Positions 36,463 to 45,175 of a stretch of DNA of 64,000 nt are shown here, in pieces. The DNA is from Staphylococcus taiwanensis. Its GTDB lineage: Bacteria; Bacillota; Bacilli; Staphylococcales; Staphylococcaceae. Position 1 is the first letter of the stretch, and each line of letters starts with the position of its first letter. The notes below the pieces were generated by a model. The model saw nothing but the letters and a program-made list of their open reading frames with translations, searched no databases and was not told the DNA's origin. The position numbers and the translations under genes are program-made. Where the stretch lies: assembly GCA_020544305.1 (NCBI GenBank), contig CP058667.1, positions 620,001 through 684,000 on the forward strand, written 5' to 3'.

Positions 36463-37128
36463 CTAAAATTTGTTAAATAGCACATGATTTTCAAGATGAA
36501 CATGTTCGTGTGTTTCACGTTCTAAATTTTCAAGTCTATGGTAGACAAGACGCCAAGTTTGGCATGCTTCAGTCGGAGGTTGATATTGGTTCGTTAAATC
36601 ACGCATCTCAGCAAGTAGCTCTCCAGTATGTGTGTGATCATCTACTAAACTTTGAATGATAGCGTCAGCATTTTCAACATCTTCTCCATTTGAAATTTTG
36701 ATTAATAATGGAAAATCATGTTCATCTTCTTTATCCATATGTTCAAGCATACCATCGCGATATTCACGATATAAATCTTGTAATTGAACTAAATGTGGAT
36801 GATTTGGACCATGAACTTTCGCTACTTTAGTGACGTAAGGGGATAGATTTTTAAATTCTTCACGCATTGTTTCATGGTAACGGGATTGAATATATTGAAT
36901 AAGTGAAGTAACGTCTAAATATTTAACATTGATATTGCCAGTTTGTTGTTGTGGAAGTTGATTAATTTCTTCAATAAGTGTATTGGCATCAACCTTTTTG
37001 TTTTTAACAGCTTATTCAATTGATATGTTGCCACCACAACAGAAATCTATACCATAGCGTCTGAATATGTCAGAACTGAGTGGACTATCAGTTACGATAT
37101 CTGCGACGATTGTGTCTTTAGTTATCAT
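36463..37128 (-). pseudogene. scdA: Iron-sulfur cluster repair di-iron protein ScdA with in-frame nonsense codon
   Basis: GGAGG and ATG 37128 open a 222-codon frame that is intact apart from TAA at 37012-37014 (codon 39). Before it the CCGG motif of ScdA/YtfE (DFCCGG) is visible. After it come the di-iron hemerythrin-like helices with His/Glu ligands (HGPNHPHL, EHMDKEDEHDFP, HTHTGELL, EHVHLENHVLF). Expected length is about 221 residues (S. aureus ScdA is 224). A Glu or Gln codon changed by one base to TAA would explain it. A partial product could start at ATG 36867 but has no ribosome site. ScdA repairs Fe-S clusters after nitric oxide or oxidative damage. Confidence 0.9.
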
Positions 37129-37153
37129 TTTAATTCCTCCTTTAATCATCTAT

Positions 37154-37179
37154 ATTATAGTCATTAATAATCATTATCA
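37154..37179 (-). promoter_or_regulatory. Fur/PerR-type box over the scdA promoter
   Basis: TAATAATCATTATCA at 37165-37179 matches the Fur 7-1-7 consensus TGATAATNATTATCA at 14 of 15 positions. A TATAAT -10 on the minus strand lies at 37154-37159, so the box would cover the promoter of scdA and its methyltransferase partner. Confidence 0.6.
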
Positions 37180-37381
37180 TTTATGTTTGTGAAGATTGTC
37201 ACGTATTTGTTGGAAAGATATTACAACATTTTGAATAAGAAAGCAGGACTCACGATATTAATTCTTTGTTTAAAATAAAAAATACGATTTTTAAATTTGT
37301 TTTGTTTTTATGCAGCTCATTGAGATGTTGTCTTTTTATTAAGCACACTTATGAAAAGTATATTGGCGAGCCTCATGATGT

Positions 37382-37682
37382 TATATATATTGAACACAAG
37401 TGCAATAGCACTTGTGTAAGGCGTTCTAAGATAGATTACGAAGTGGAGTTGTGAGGAGCAGTAATTTTAATGAACCTAAGAGCAATGGCTCTTAGGTAAG
37501 TAGTTCTAAAATGGGTAATGGAACGTAGTTGAGCGACGCCTGAGGGAGCAGGATGAGTGTCGAGACCAAGGCTCGACCCAGCCCCCTAGGCAAGCGTCTC
37601 AACTTAAGTGAAATGAAAATCCATTTAAGAACAGCTTTACAAGCTGACCCTAAAGACAACGAGCTGAAAATACGCAGTATTG
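37382..37682. repeat. Nested palindromic repeat element, copy 2
   Basis: It shares its left boundary (TATATATTGAACACAAGTGC) with copy 1 at 9771. Hairpins at 37394-37417 and 37474-37497 follow the same plan. Arm A (37498-37549) is identical to 9804-9857 over about 50 bp, and its inverted mate (37570-37631) is nearly identical to 10199-10260. Arms B and C and their mates are missing or eroded. No protein is encoded that I can support; the 62-residue frame from TTG 37266 has no ribosome site. The rest of 37180-37773 shows nothing else. Confidence 0.8.
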
Positions 37683-37773
37683 TAAATAAAGAAGCCAGTA
37701 AATGAATTTATAAAACTCATTTACTGGCTATTTCTCTAGGAATTATGCCCCAGATTCTACTCTTTTCAAAAAA

Positions 37774-38973
37774 TCAATTTGGGTGACGATGATTTCTGAA
37801 GTATATAATTTGAAGTGTGATTAACATGATTGCAGTTATGATAATAATGATGATATATGGCGTGGCGTCATAAGAACCTTTAAGACCAACAATAGGTGAG
37901 ATAATACCACCTAACATAAATTGGAACAATCCGAGTAAACTTGAAGCATTGCCACTTCCACCTGTACGCTCTTCCATTGCCATAGAAAAACCTAAAGGTC
38001 CGATCGATGTAACCGGGCATACGTTTAGGAAGAAAGCGACTAACAATATCCATAATGGTCCATGTACAGACAAAGTAATGACGATAAGTATGACGCCTAA
38101 AATTTGAATTAATGATAAATAAATCATGAGCTTAAAACGGTTAATATATTCTACTAATAGAGCAACGATTTGACTAACGATGATTAAGCCAATACCGTTA
38201 ATAGCGACCATGACACTAAATTGCTGTGGCGTCATATTGTAAACCTTTTGAGTAATAAAAGGTGACGCAGACGAAAAGCTAAACAACATTACATAGGTTA
38301 AACCTTGTAATAGCATAGGAATAATAAATCTTGGTTTCTTTAATAAACTACCAAAGTCTATAATAATGGCTTTATAATTTAAAGATGTATGTTCTACTTT
38401 AGATGTGGTTGGCATATTAAATGCAACACCAATTAGAACTAATATACTAATCACAGTTAGAATGATAAATATAATTCTCCATGATCCTAATGTTAATGAA
38501 AGTCCTCCAAGTAAGGGCATGACAATGGTCACTATGCCATTGACAACCATTAGTGAAGCTAGAAATTTTGCTAGAACATCACCTTTATATCGATCTCCAG
38601 CAAACGCTTTGGCAATGACAATAATGCCACCCGCAGTTAAACCTTGAATTAGACGAGCGCATAAAAATAGTGCTAGATTGGTGATGAAAATGGCACTTAA
38701 TGAACTTAAGAAGAAGATACTTAATATCATAAGACCTATTTTTTTACGACCAAATGCATCAGACAAAGGTCCGAATAGAAATTGACCTAATGCTAATCCA
38801 ATCATAGCAAAGGACAATGTAAGTTGTATTTCAGATGCAGAAGACCTAAATTGATGTTGTACTTGTGGTATAGCAGGCAAATACATATCTACAATCATCG
38901 GTCCGAATGCAGTCATTACACCTAATACGATTAATAATAATAGGGGTAATTTCGTGTGAGTGGTATTTTGCAT
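37774..38973 (-). CDS. Bcr/CflA-family MFS drug efflux transporter
   Basis: 399 residues from ATG 38973, with AAGGAGAG 5 bases before it; the in-frame ATG at 39000 has no ribosome site. 12 hydrophobic segments. Family marks are TAFGPMIVDMYLPAIPQV in helix 1, motif A GPLSDAFGRKKIGL, and RLIQGLTAGGIIVIAKAFAGD. Bcr/CflA proteins export bicyclomycin, sulfonamides, chloramphenicol or dipeptides; the substrate here is open. Confidence 0.85.
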   Translation of the reverse strand: MQNTTHTKLPLLLLIVLGVMTAFGPMIVDMYLPAIPQVQHQFRSSASEIQLTLSFAMIGLALGQFLFGPLSDAFGRKKIGLMILSIFFLSSLSAIFITNLALFLCARLIQGLTAGGIIVIAKAFAGDRYKGDVLAKFLASLMVVNGIVTIVMPLLGGLSLTLGSWRIIFIILTVISILVLIGVAFNMPTTSKVEHTSLNYKAIIIDFGSLLKKPRFIIPMLLQGLTYVMLFSFSSASPFITQKVYNMTPQQFSVMVAINGIGLIIVSQIVALLVEYINRFKLMIYLSLIQILGVILIVITLSVHGPLWILLVAFFLNVCPVTSIGPLGFSMAMEERTGGSGNASSLLGLFQFMLGGIISPIVGLKGSYDATPYIIIIIITAIMLITLQIIYFRNHRHPN

Positions 38974-39118
38974 AATGGCTCTCCTTGAAAAAGTTTGCAA
39001 ATTACATTATATAGGTTTTTATAGTATTTGTAATATACAAAACAAAAAAATCGAGATATAAAGCATTTAGATTTGCTAAATACCTAAATACTTATACCTC
39101 GATTACAATCAAAATAAA

Positions 39119-39898
39119 TTATTGTTGTGAATTACTATCATTTGAATTGTTAAGAATACTGTTCAATTTCTCTTTAATATCATCGAATTTAGAGTTCACA
39201 TCGTTGAGTAAATCGTTTACTTTGCTTTCACTTTCATTATTTTGTTGTGCGTTATTGGCTTCTTTTAATTTATTGACTTGATCTTGATAGAATTTAGTCA
39301 ATTTAGAATCTTCACCATTCTTTTCGCTATTTTTTAAATTATTCACTTCATTTTGAATTTGTTGAATACGTGAATCTGTATCTACTTTGTCTTTAATATC
39401 ATTTTTCGCACTATCAACTTGTTTTTTAATACTATCATTTTGGTCTTTAACTTCTTTCTGATAATCTTTAGAAACATTATTATCATTAGAATTGTTACTT
39501 GTTTGTGCATCATTATTACTATTGTTGTGAATGAGTGCTCTTGTTGCGAAGACAGCCAAGATAATAAGTAAGATAGCTACAATGGCTATTAGCCATTTTT
39601 TTGATTTTTTATTCTTTTCATTTTCCTCTTCTAGTTGTTGCTCACGTCTAAAGTCACGATCATTATAATATCTATTTCCATCCTCATCATAACGTTCATT
39701 GCGTGGATGATATCTTTCATTGTCATCATAATCATCATCATAGCGTCGATTATCGCGATAATTTGAATCATTATAACGTTCATCTTTTTCACTAGAACGA
39801 CGTTTTTGACGATAATACGTGTCATTACTTTGCTTGTTATTTTTGCGATATTGTTCATCATATTTGTATGAATCTTTATATTTATCAGTTCGCTTCAT
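39119..39898 (-). CDS. Single-pass membrane protein with charged low-complexity N-terminus
   Basis: 259 residues from ATG 39898, with AGGTGA upstream. Residues 1-100 are extremely hydrophilic and rich in Arg, Asp, Tyr and Asn. One membrane segment is at 102-119. The extracellular part has an Asn/Ser linker and then Lys/Glu/Asn coiled-coil-like helices (KEVKDQNDSIKKQVDSAKND). I do not recognise a function. It may be a structural or regulatory wall-membrane protein. From memory, a protein of this kind lies beside glxK in S. aureus. Confidence 0.72.
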   Translation of the reverse strand: MKRTDKYKDSYKYDEQYRKNNKQSNDTYYRQKRRSSEKDERYNDSNYRDNRRYDDDYDDNERYHPRNERYDEDGNRYYNDRDFRREQQLEEENEKNKKSKKWLIAIVAILLIILAVFATRALIHNNSNNDAQTSNNSNDNNVSKDYQKEVKDQNDSIKKQVDSAKNDIKDKVDTDSRIQQIQNEVNNLKNSEKNGEDSKLTKFYQDQVNKLKEANNAQQNNESESKVNDLLNDVNSKFDDIKEKLNSILNNSNDSNSQQ

Positions 39899-39915
39899 GT
39901 TAGTCACCTCATAGA

Positions 39916-41061
39916 TTAAATGATTTGGTTAAGTAATCTTGCAATATTTTCAGCTGTGCGTGTCATATTTTGTTCTCCATTTTTCAATAGAATAGAGATA
40001 TCATCCGGTGCTTCAATCATACTAAAGACACTATCAATGCCATGTTGATAGACAGTTTGATAATCTTCGCCTAAGCTACCACATATCGCTATCACTGGTT
40101 TATCGTAAACTTTCGCTGCTTTGGCTACACCAATTGGCGTCTTTCCATAAATCGTTTGTGCATCTAATTTACCTTCACCTGTAATAACTAAATCTGCATC
40201 TTGTACGCTCTCTGAAAAGTGAGTTTCCTTTAGGACAATGTCAATGCCTTTAGATAATGAGGCATTGAAGAAAGCGAGTATACCTGCACCAAGTCCTCCA
40301 GCAGCGCCTGCACCTGGAATATCTTTAACATTCTTGTGAAGTTCTGCTTCTATCATATCATGATAGGTTGTTAGTGCGGAATCCAACTTTGGTATCATCT
40401 TAGACGTTGCGCCTTTTTGAGGACCGTATATTTTAGTTGCACCATTGTCACCTAATAAAGGATTCGTTACATCGCAGGCAACTTCAAAAGTGACATTCGC
40501 TAATCGAGGGTCTAAATTTGAAATATCTATATGCTGTAAATCAGATAAGTAACCGCCACCAAGCTTTAATTTCTTATGTTGTGCATCTAAAAAGTTAACG
40601 CCTAATGCACTAAGCATACCGCTGCCACCATCGTTAGTCGCACTTCCTCCAATGCCTAATATTATTTTAGTGACACCGTGTTTTAAGGCATCAAAAATAA
40701 GCTCGCCAACGCCATATGTTGAAGTGATGAGTGGATTACGTTCTTCGTTTGTTAATAAATCTAATCCTGCAGCTGCTGCCATTTCTATGATAGCTACTGA
40801 ATCATCATGTGAACGTGCATAGGTTGCAATAATTTGACGATGTAGGGGATCATGTACTTTTACGGTATATGACGTCGCATTTAACGCTTCTCTTAAAGCG
40901 TCTGTCGTACCTTCGCCACCATCAGCCATAGGTATAACATCGTAGCTCATTTTATCTCCGTAGACGTTCATGAAGCCTTGGCGAATAGCGTTTCCAGCTT
41001 GTTTAGCTGACATACTCTCTTTAAAGGAATCTGTAGCAATGACGATTTTTTTAAATTTCAT
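39916..41061 (-). CDS. glxK: Glycerate 2-kinase (GlxK/GarK family)
   Basis: 381 residues from ATG 41061, with AAGGAG upstream. Family motifs: KIVIATDSFKESMSAKQAGNAI-type N-terminus (core DSFKESMSAKQA), PMADGGEGTTDAL, GIGGSATNDGGSGML and GEGKLDAQT. The enzyme phosphorylates glycerate with ATP to 2-phosphoglycerate, feeding lower glycolysis. The start is 17 bp downstream of the previous gene's region boundary, and the low-complexity membrane protein gene follows in the same direction, possibly co-transcribed. Confidence 0.92.
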   Translation of the reverse strand: MKFKKIVIATDSFKESMSAKQAGNAIRQGFMNVYGDKMSYDVIPMADGGEGTTDALREALNATSYTVKVHDPLHRQIIATYARSHDDSVAIIEMAAAAGLDLLTNEERNPLITSTYGVGELIFDALKHGVTKIILGIGGSATNDGGSGMLSALGVNFLDAQHKKLKLGGGYLSDLQHIDISNLDPRLANVTFEVACDVTNPLLGDNGATKIYGPQKGATSKMIPKLDSALTTYHDMIEAELHKNVKDIPGAGAAGGLGAGILAFFNASLSKGIDIVLKETHFSESVQDADLVITGEGKLDAQTIYGKTPIGVAKAAKVYDKPVIAICGSLGEDYQTVYQHGIDSVFSMIEAPDDISILLKNGEQNMTRTAENIARLLNQII

Positions 41062-41194
41062 TTTGAAAAGCACTCCTTAATATTAATCAAAATTGTATAT
41101 TTAAATGCGTAATTAATAAAAAATGAATATAATAATATAAAATATCTATATTGATGACTTACTGATAATGACTTACAGAATAAAGGAGAACAAT

Positions 41195-42667
41195 ATGTTA
41201 AGAATAAAACAACATGAATTTTACATCTGGATAATTGCGCTAACACTGTTTTATGGTTATTTAGGATATATTATTCCATTGCATGGTACAGACTGGTTCT
41301 GGGGATCGACGCAAGGCATGCAAATCATCGATAGTGCTTTTGATAATTTCAATGGTCGATACCTAAGTAATTTATTAGAATTTGCAAGTGTTCAATTCGT
41401 TATCTTTAGAGTAATGGTTTACGCACTCATTTCTATTTTACTGATTTTTAGTATATTGAATGTATTGGGTAATTTCACTTCAATCAAATATGTCATACTT
41501 ATAAGCACTTTATTACTTATTATACCCAATACGTTATTTGCTCAAAGTTATGGTAACTTCGAATTATTTTATACTTATGTTTTCGGAACATGTTTGTCGT
41601 TAAATCTACTTAATTTTATAATTAAAGTTATTAGCAATAAAAGTAATATAAGACGAATCGAGATAGCACTGTTTTGGCTGATTTGTTTGGTGGGACAATG
41701 GTTTGCGGAACCTCTAACATTTTATAATAGTGTGATGATTTGTATTGGCTTAGTATATTATCTATATAGCAATCACAAACTTAATTTTAATTTAGTCTTA
41801 GGCTTCATGATTTCATTATGTGGCGCATTATGTATGTTATTAAATAACAAATATATAAATATGTTTTCGAGTTTTAAATCTTTAAGGGAACATTTAGACA
41901 TTTTTGGGCTTCAACATAAATTGGAGACGACATTATTTAAAGATATTCCACAATATCTGTTTTTTAACAATATCATTATCATTTCCATTTTAACGATATT
42001 ATTGTTGTTTCTTTTATTGAACAATAAAGTCTTTCAACATTATTCTAAGTTGAAACAAATGATACTTATATGTGGATTAAGCATCTTACCATTATATAGA
42101 GTATTTATTTATGTTCCGTTTAATCTTAAACAAGTAGCTACTACAATGCCATTCAATATTATTCACTTAATCATCTGCGCATTGTTTATTGTTAGTTTGA
42201 GTATTGCTTGTAGTATTGTTATTAGCAAAAGAGATATGCGTTTAATTGTTAGCATGGCAATCATCTCTATACTTGTGAGTGTATTACCCACTTTTCTTAT
42301 TGCAGAAGTCACAGTAAAACAATTTTATCTAGCATATGTTTTAATGTTAATGATTACTGTGATTTTATGTATTGAAGCGGATTTTCTATCGACAATTCAC
42401 TACAAGATATTAAAAAGTTGTATACTTATAGTTGCTTTAATTTATATATTTATTTTTACAGATTTACACATACTGAATGATCAGAGAAATGAAGATATTA
42501 AAGCACAATTAAGTAACAATGAGGAATTAGTCAAAATTTCGCATCTGCCATATGAAAATTATTTTTATGAAATAACACCTACCGACGAAAATGACCAATC
42601 CAACTTTAGAGAATTTCATAAAATTTCTGATGCGAGAACGATAAAAGTATTGCCGTTTGAAGAATAA
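41195..42667 (+). CDS. Polytopic membrane protein, possible GtrII/DUF6056-type glycosyltransferase
   Basis: 490 residues from ATG 41195, with AAAGGAGAA before it. About 12 hydrophobic segments with an outside loop after helix 1 containing HGTDWFWGS and FNGRYLSN, a layout like GtrII/DUF6056 or GT-C type sugar transferases that use polyprenyl-phosphate donors. The next gene was a GtrA flippase homologue, 28 bp downstream, supporting a lipid-linked sugar role such as teichoic acid or wall-polymer glycosylation. The family assignment is tentative. Confidence 0.6.
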   Translation: MLRIKQHEFYIWIIALTLFYGYLGYIIPLHGTDWFWGSTQGMQIIDSAFDNFNGRYLSNLLEFASVQFVIFRVMVYALISILLIFSILNVLGNFTSIKYVILISTLLLIIPNTLFAQSYGNFELFYTYVFGTCLSLNLLNFIIKVISNKSNIRRIEIALFWLICLVGQWFAEPLTFYNSVMICIGLVYYLYSNHKLNFNLVLGFMISLCGALCMLLNNKYINMFSSFKSLREHLDIFGLQHKLETTLFKDIPQYLFFNNIIIISILTILLLFLLLNNKVFQHYSKLKQMILICGLSILPLYRVFIYVPFNLKQVATTMPFNIIHLIICALFIVSLSIACSIVISKRDMRLIVSMAIISILVSVLPTFLIAEVTVKQFYLAYVLMLMITVILCIEADFLSTIHYKILKSCILIVALIYIFIFTDLHILNDQRNEDIKAQLSNNEELVKISHLPYENYFYEITPTDENDQSNFREFHKISDARTIKVLPFEE

Positions 42668-42695
42668 GATATAAAAACGACAAAGGAGATTCAAA

Positions 42696-43078
42696 ATGAG
42701 GTTAACGCAAACACACTATGAAATCATTAAATTTATTATTGTAGGTGGTATAAATACGCTTGATTATTACATAGTGTATTTGTTATTTTTAGAACTTTTT
42801 AAGGTGAACTACATGATTAGTCACATCATTGGTTTTATCGTTAGTTTTATTATTTCTTACTACTTAAATTGTTATTTTGTGTATAAAGTGAAACCAACGT
42901 TAAAGAAATTTTTAAGTTTCCTTTAACTCAAGTAGTTAATATGGGCATGCAAACTGTATTATTATTTATTTTTGTAAGATGGTTTGATTTCCCATCTGAA
43001 ATTGCACCATTTGTAGGTTTGATTATTACAATACCAATTACATTCATTTTATCTAAATGGATTTTAAGAGATGCATAG
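42696..43078 (+). pseudogene. GtrA-family membrane protein with single-base frameshift
   Basis: AGGAG precedes ATG 42696. Translation runs through the GtrA N-terminus (FIIVGGINTLDYYIVYLLF, four-helix core) and then stops at TAA after FLSFL at about 42924. Moving one base restores PLTQVVNMGMQTVLL...TIPITFILSKWILRDA and the natural stop TAG 43076-43078. One base is missing near the T-runs at 42909-42919. GtrA proteins flip undecaprenyl-phosphate sugars; the broken copy follows its likely partner by 28 bp. Confidence 0.88.
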
Positions 43079-43088
43079 TGAATTTAGA

Positions 43089-43127
43089 GGCCTTATCAAA
43101 GTATAAACCATTGCTTTGATAGGGCTT
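43089..43127 (+). terminator. Terminator after the gtrA-like pseudogene
   Basis: GCCTTATCAAAG pairs with CTTTGATAGGGC with a 12-base loop; the T-run is short. Confidence 0.65.
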
Positions 43128-43278
43128 AATTTATGTATACAAATTATTCAGAAAGTTAGGACTTGCTAATAAAATAGTTAGCTCATTTTTATAAAAAATA
43201 TAGAAATAAAAAAACGTTGTCATGTATTTTTTTATGGTCCATACTATTGATATTAAAGCTTTTAAGGTGGTTAAACCA

Positions 43279-44160
43279 ATGTCTCAAAGTGAAAATCTTA
43301 AACTGGCACAAAGAGGTGCTTATTTAAGTTTAGTCGTTTACATTATCTTATCCATTTCAAAGTATGTAACCGGATTTGTATACGATTCTGCGGCAGTAAG
43401 AGCAGATGCATTAAATAATATGACAGATATTGTAGTATCTATAGCAGTCATTGTCGGACTCAAAATTTCAATAAAACCTGCAGATAAGAATCATCCTTAC
43501 GGCCATTTGAAATCTGAGAATATATCCACACTTTTAGTTTCATTCATTATTATGTTTGTAGGGATACAGGTTGTAATCGAAAATGCACCTCGCATATTCA
43601 CACATGAACATCATACGCCCAATGCAATTACCATTGTTATTAGTTTAATCAGTGGATTTATTATGATTGGGGTCTATGCTATTAATAGAAGACTCGCTAA
43701 AAAAACAAAGAGCAGCTCTTTAGATTCTGCAGCTAAAGATAATTTATCTGATGGGCTAGTGAGTATAGGTACAGCCATAGGATTGGTATTTACACAGTTT
43801 GGTTTACCTATTGTCGATGTGATCTTGGCAACTTTACTGGGCTTATTAATTATCTATACGGGCTTTGGGATATTTAAGGAATCTATTTTTGCACTTAGTG
43901 ATGGATTTAATGAAAAAGATTTAGAAGAATATCGTAATGAGGTATTGGAAGTAAAAGATGTAAAAGATGTCACAAATCTAAAAGGGCGTTATCATGGAAG
44001 TAGTATATTTTTAGATGTAACGATTGTTGTTGATGCGAATTTATCATTGCAAGAAGCACATGATATTTGCGACAAAGTAGAATCACATTTACATAGTAAA
44101 GGTATATCTTCAGTCTATGTTCATCCTGAACCAGATACGCTTATACATGATAACAATTAA
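43279..44160 (+). CDS. Cation diffusion facilitator metal exporter
   Basis: 293 residues from ATG 43279, with AAGGTGG 8 bases upstream; the longer frame from 43222 lacks a site. Six helices. Metal-site residues of CDF proteins are seen in DALNNMTDIVVS (Asp-x3-Asp-like) and in the HPYGHLKSE loop, plus the helix 5 SLDSAAKDNLSDGLVS (metal site HxxxD replaced by DxxxD, often seen in Mn/Fe exporters). The C-terminal cytosolic domain ends with HPEP. It exports Zn, Mn or Fe; DxxxD favours Mn or Fe, which is inference. Confidence 0.85.
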   Translation: MSQSENLKLAQRGAYLSLVVYIILSISKYVTGFVYDSAAVRADALNNMTDIVVSIAVIVGLKISIKPADKNHPYGHLKSENISTLLVSFIIMFVGIQVVIENAPRIFTHEHHTPNAITIVISLISGFIMIGVYAINRRLAKKTKSSSLDSAAKDNLSDGLVSIGTAIGLVFTQFGLPIVDVILATLLGLLIIYTGFGIFKESIFALSDGFNEKDLEEYRNEVLEVKDVKDVTNLKGRYHGSSIFLDVTIVVDANLSLQEAHDICDKVESHLHSKGISSVYVHPEPDTLIHDNN

Positions 44161-44170
44161 ATATAAAAGA

Positions 44171-44222
44171 AAGCGCAGGATAGAAATCTTATTGTTAAAA
44201 TAGATTTCCATCCTGCGCTTTT
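44171..44222. terminator. Bidirectional terminator CDF gene / Apf-like gene
   Basis: AAGCGCAGGAT..AATCT pairs with AGATT..ATCCTGCGCTT, followed by T-run, between convergent genes. Confidence 0.9.
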
Positions 44223-44227
44223 GTTCT

Positions 44228-44734
44228 CTACCACCAACCATTAGATTCACGGAAACTAATAGCTGCTTCAATTGAACCATAACGCTCTTTAGCGTATGAA
44301 ATCATACCTTTAGTTTGTGTTTCAACTGAGCCATATCCCCAAGATTGGTTTGTTTGACCTAAACCGTGGTACTGGCCATTTGAAGCGTTAGGGTCACCAC
44401 CTGATTCTGGTAACACAACTTTTTCCCAAAGTTCTTCAGTACCACCAGCTGCTATAAAACGCTTGTATACAGATGATGTACTTTCACTTGAATCACTATC
44501 GCTATTTGAAGCACTACTGCTTGATGATGAATCGCTTGAAGTTGTTGTTGTCGTATTTGAAGTCATGCCATTTTGTTGTTGTGGCTGTTGTTTATATTGA
44601 TTCTGCTGCATATTATATTGATATGGTTGATTATGTTGATGCGATGGAAGTTCACTCGCATGTGCTTGACCTGATTCTAGTCCTGCGGCACCTAAAGATA
44701 CCATTGTCATTAATGCAAAAATTGATTTCTTCAT
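44228..44734 (-). CDS. Secreted lytic-transglycosylase-like protein (Apf C-terminal domain)
   Basis: 168 residues. Signal peptide with cleavage at AHA-S near residue 27, a Gln/Asn/Tyr-rich segment, a Thr/Ser/Asp linker (TTTTTSSDSSSSSS) and a C-terminal domain (LPESGGDPNASNGQYHGLGQTNQSWGYGS...ERYGSIEAAISFRESNGWW) of the aggregation-promoting factor/goose-lysozyme type, with the catalytic-like Glu in PESGG. AAGGAGAA precedes the ATG. It probably cleaves or binds peptidoglycan outside the cell. It differs from IsaA/SceD, which it resembles in layout. Confidence 0.78.
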   Translation of the reverse strand: MKKSIFALMTMVSLGAAGLESGQAHASELPSHQHNQPYQYNMQQNQYKQQPQQQNGMTSNTTTTTSSDSSSSSSASNSDSDSSESTSSVYKRFIAAGGTEELWEKVVLPESGGDPNASNGQYHGLGQTNQSWGYGSVETQTKGMISYAKERYGSIEAAISFRESNGWW

Positions 44735-45175
44735 AATAAAAATTCTCCTTTAATAATTGGTTTGCTTTTAAATAATTTGGGAATATCATTTATCTTTTAA
44801 TTGATGAAAGTAATGTTCTAAAAGAAAACTTCCCAAATTTAGTATCCCAATTTGTCTTGCTGTTGATTACGGTAAATAAACTATAACACTTCATTTCATG
44901 ACGTAGGTTACTGCCATATCAAAAGTTATTTTCAGAGATGTAGTACAGATAACAAACATGACAAACAAACGTCATTTATTCCAATGAGATTATGAAACCC
45001 ATATATTATGAAAAATTTTGAAATAGTTTTATAATGTAGATATTAGATAGAAAGAGCACATTTAGTTTCTAAGCATAGGGAAGTAAATTTAGATTGAAGT
45101 TAGAATTATAGATTATTAACATGGAAGTTTTATTGAAATCTATGATTTAGACTCCAGTACAGGAAGGTGTTTTTT
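44735..45175. other. 440-bp divergent intergenic region
   Basis: Between the divergent Apf-like gene and gpmA. A long AT-rich stretch with two close copies of a TTTGGGA/ATTGGGA-type motif (minus strand, about 44819-44852) in the presumed promoter of the secreted protein. I see no gene or clear terminator. The long leader suggests complex control of the wall protein. Confidence 0.4.

Noticed and set aside
37266..37454. 62-residue open frame beginning at TTG
   Set aside because: No ribosome site, and its second half runs into the palindromic repeat; composition is unlike a protein.
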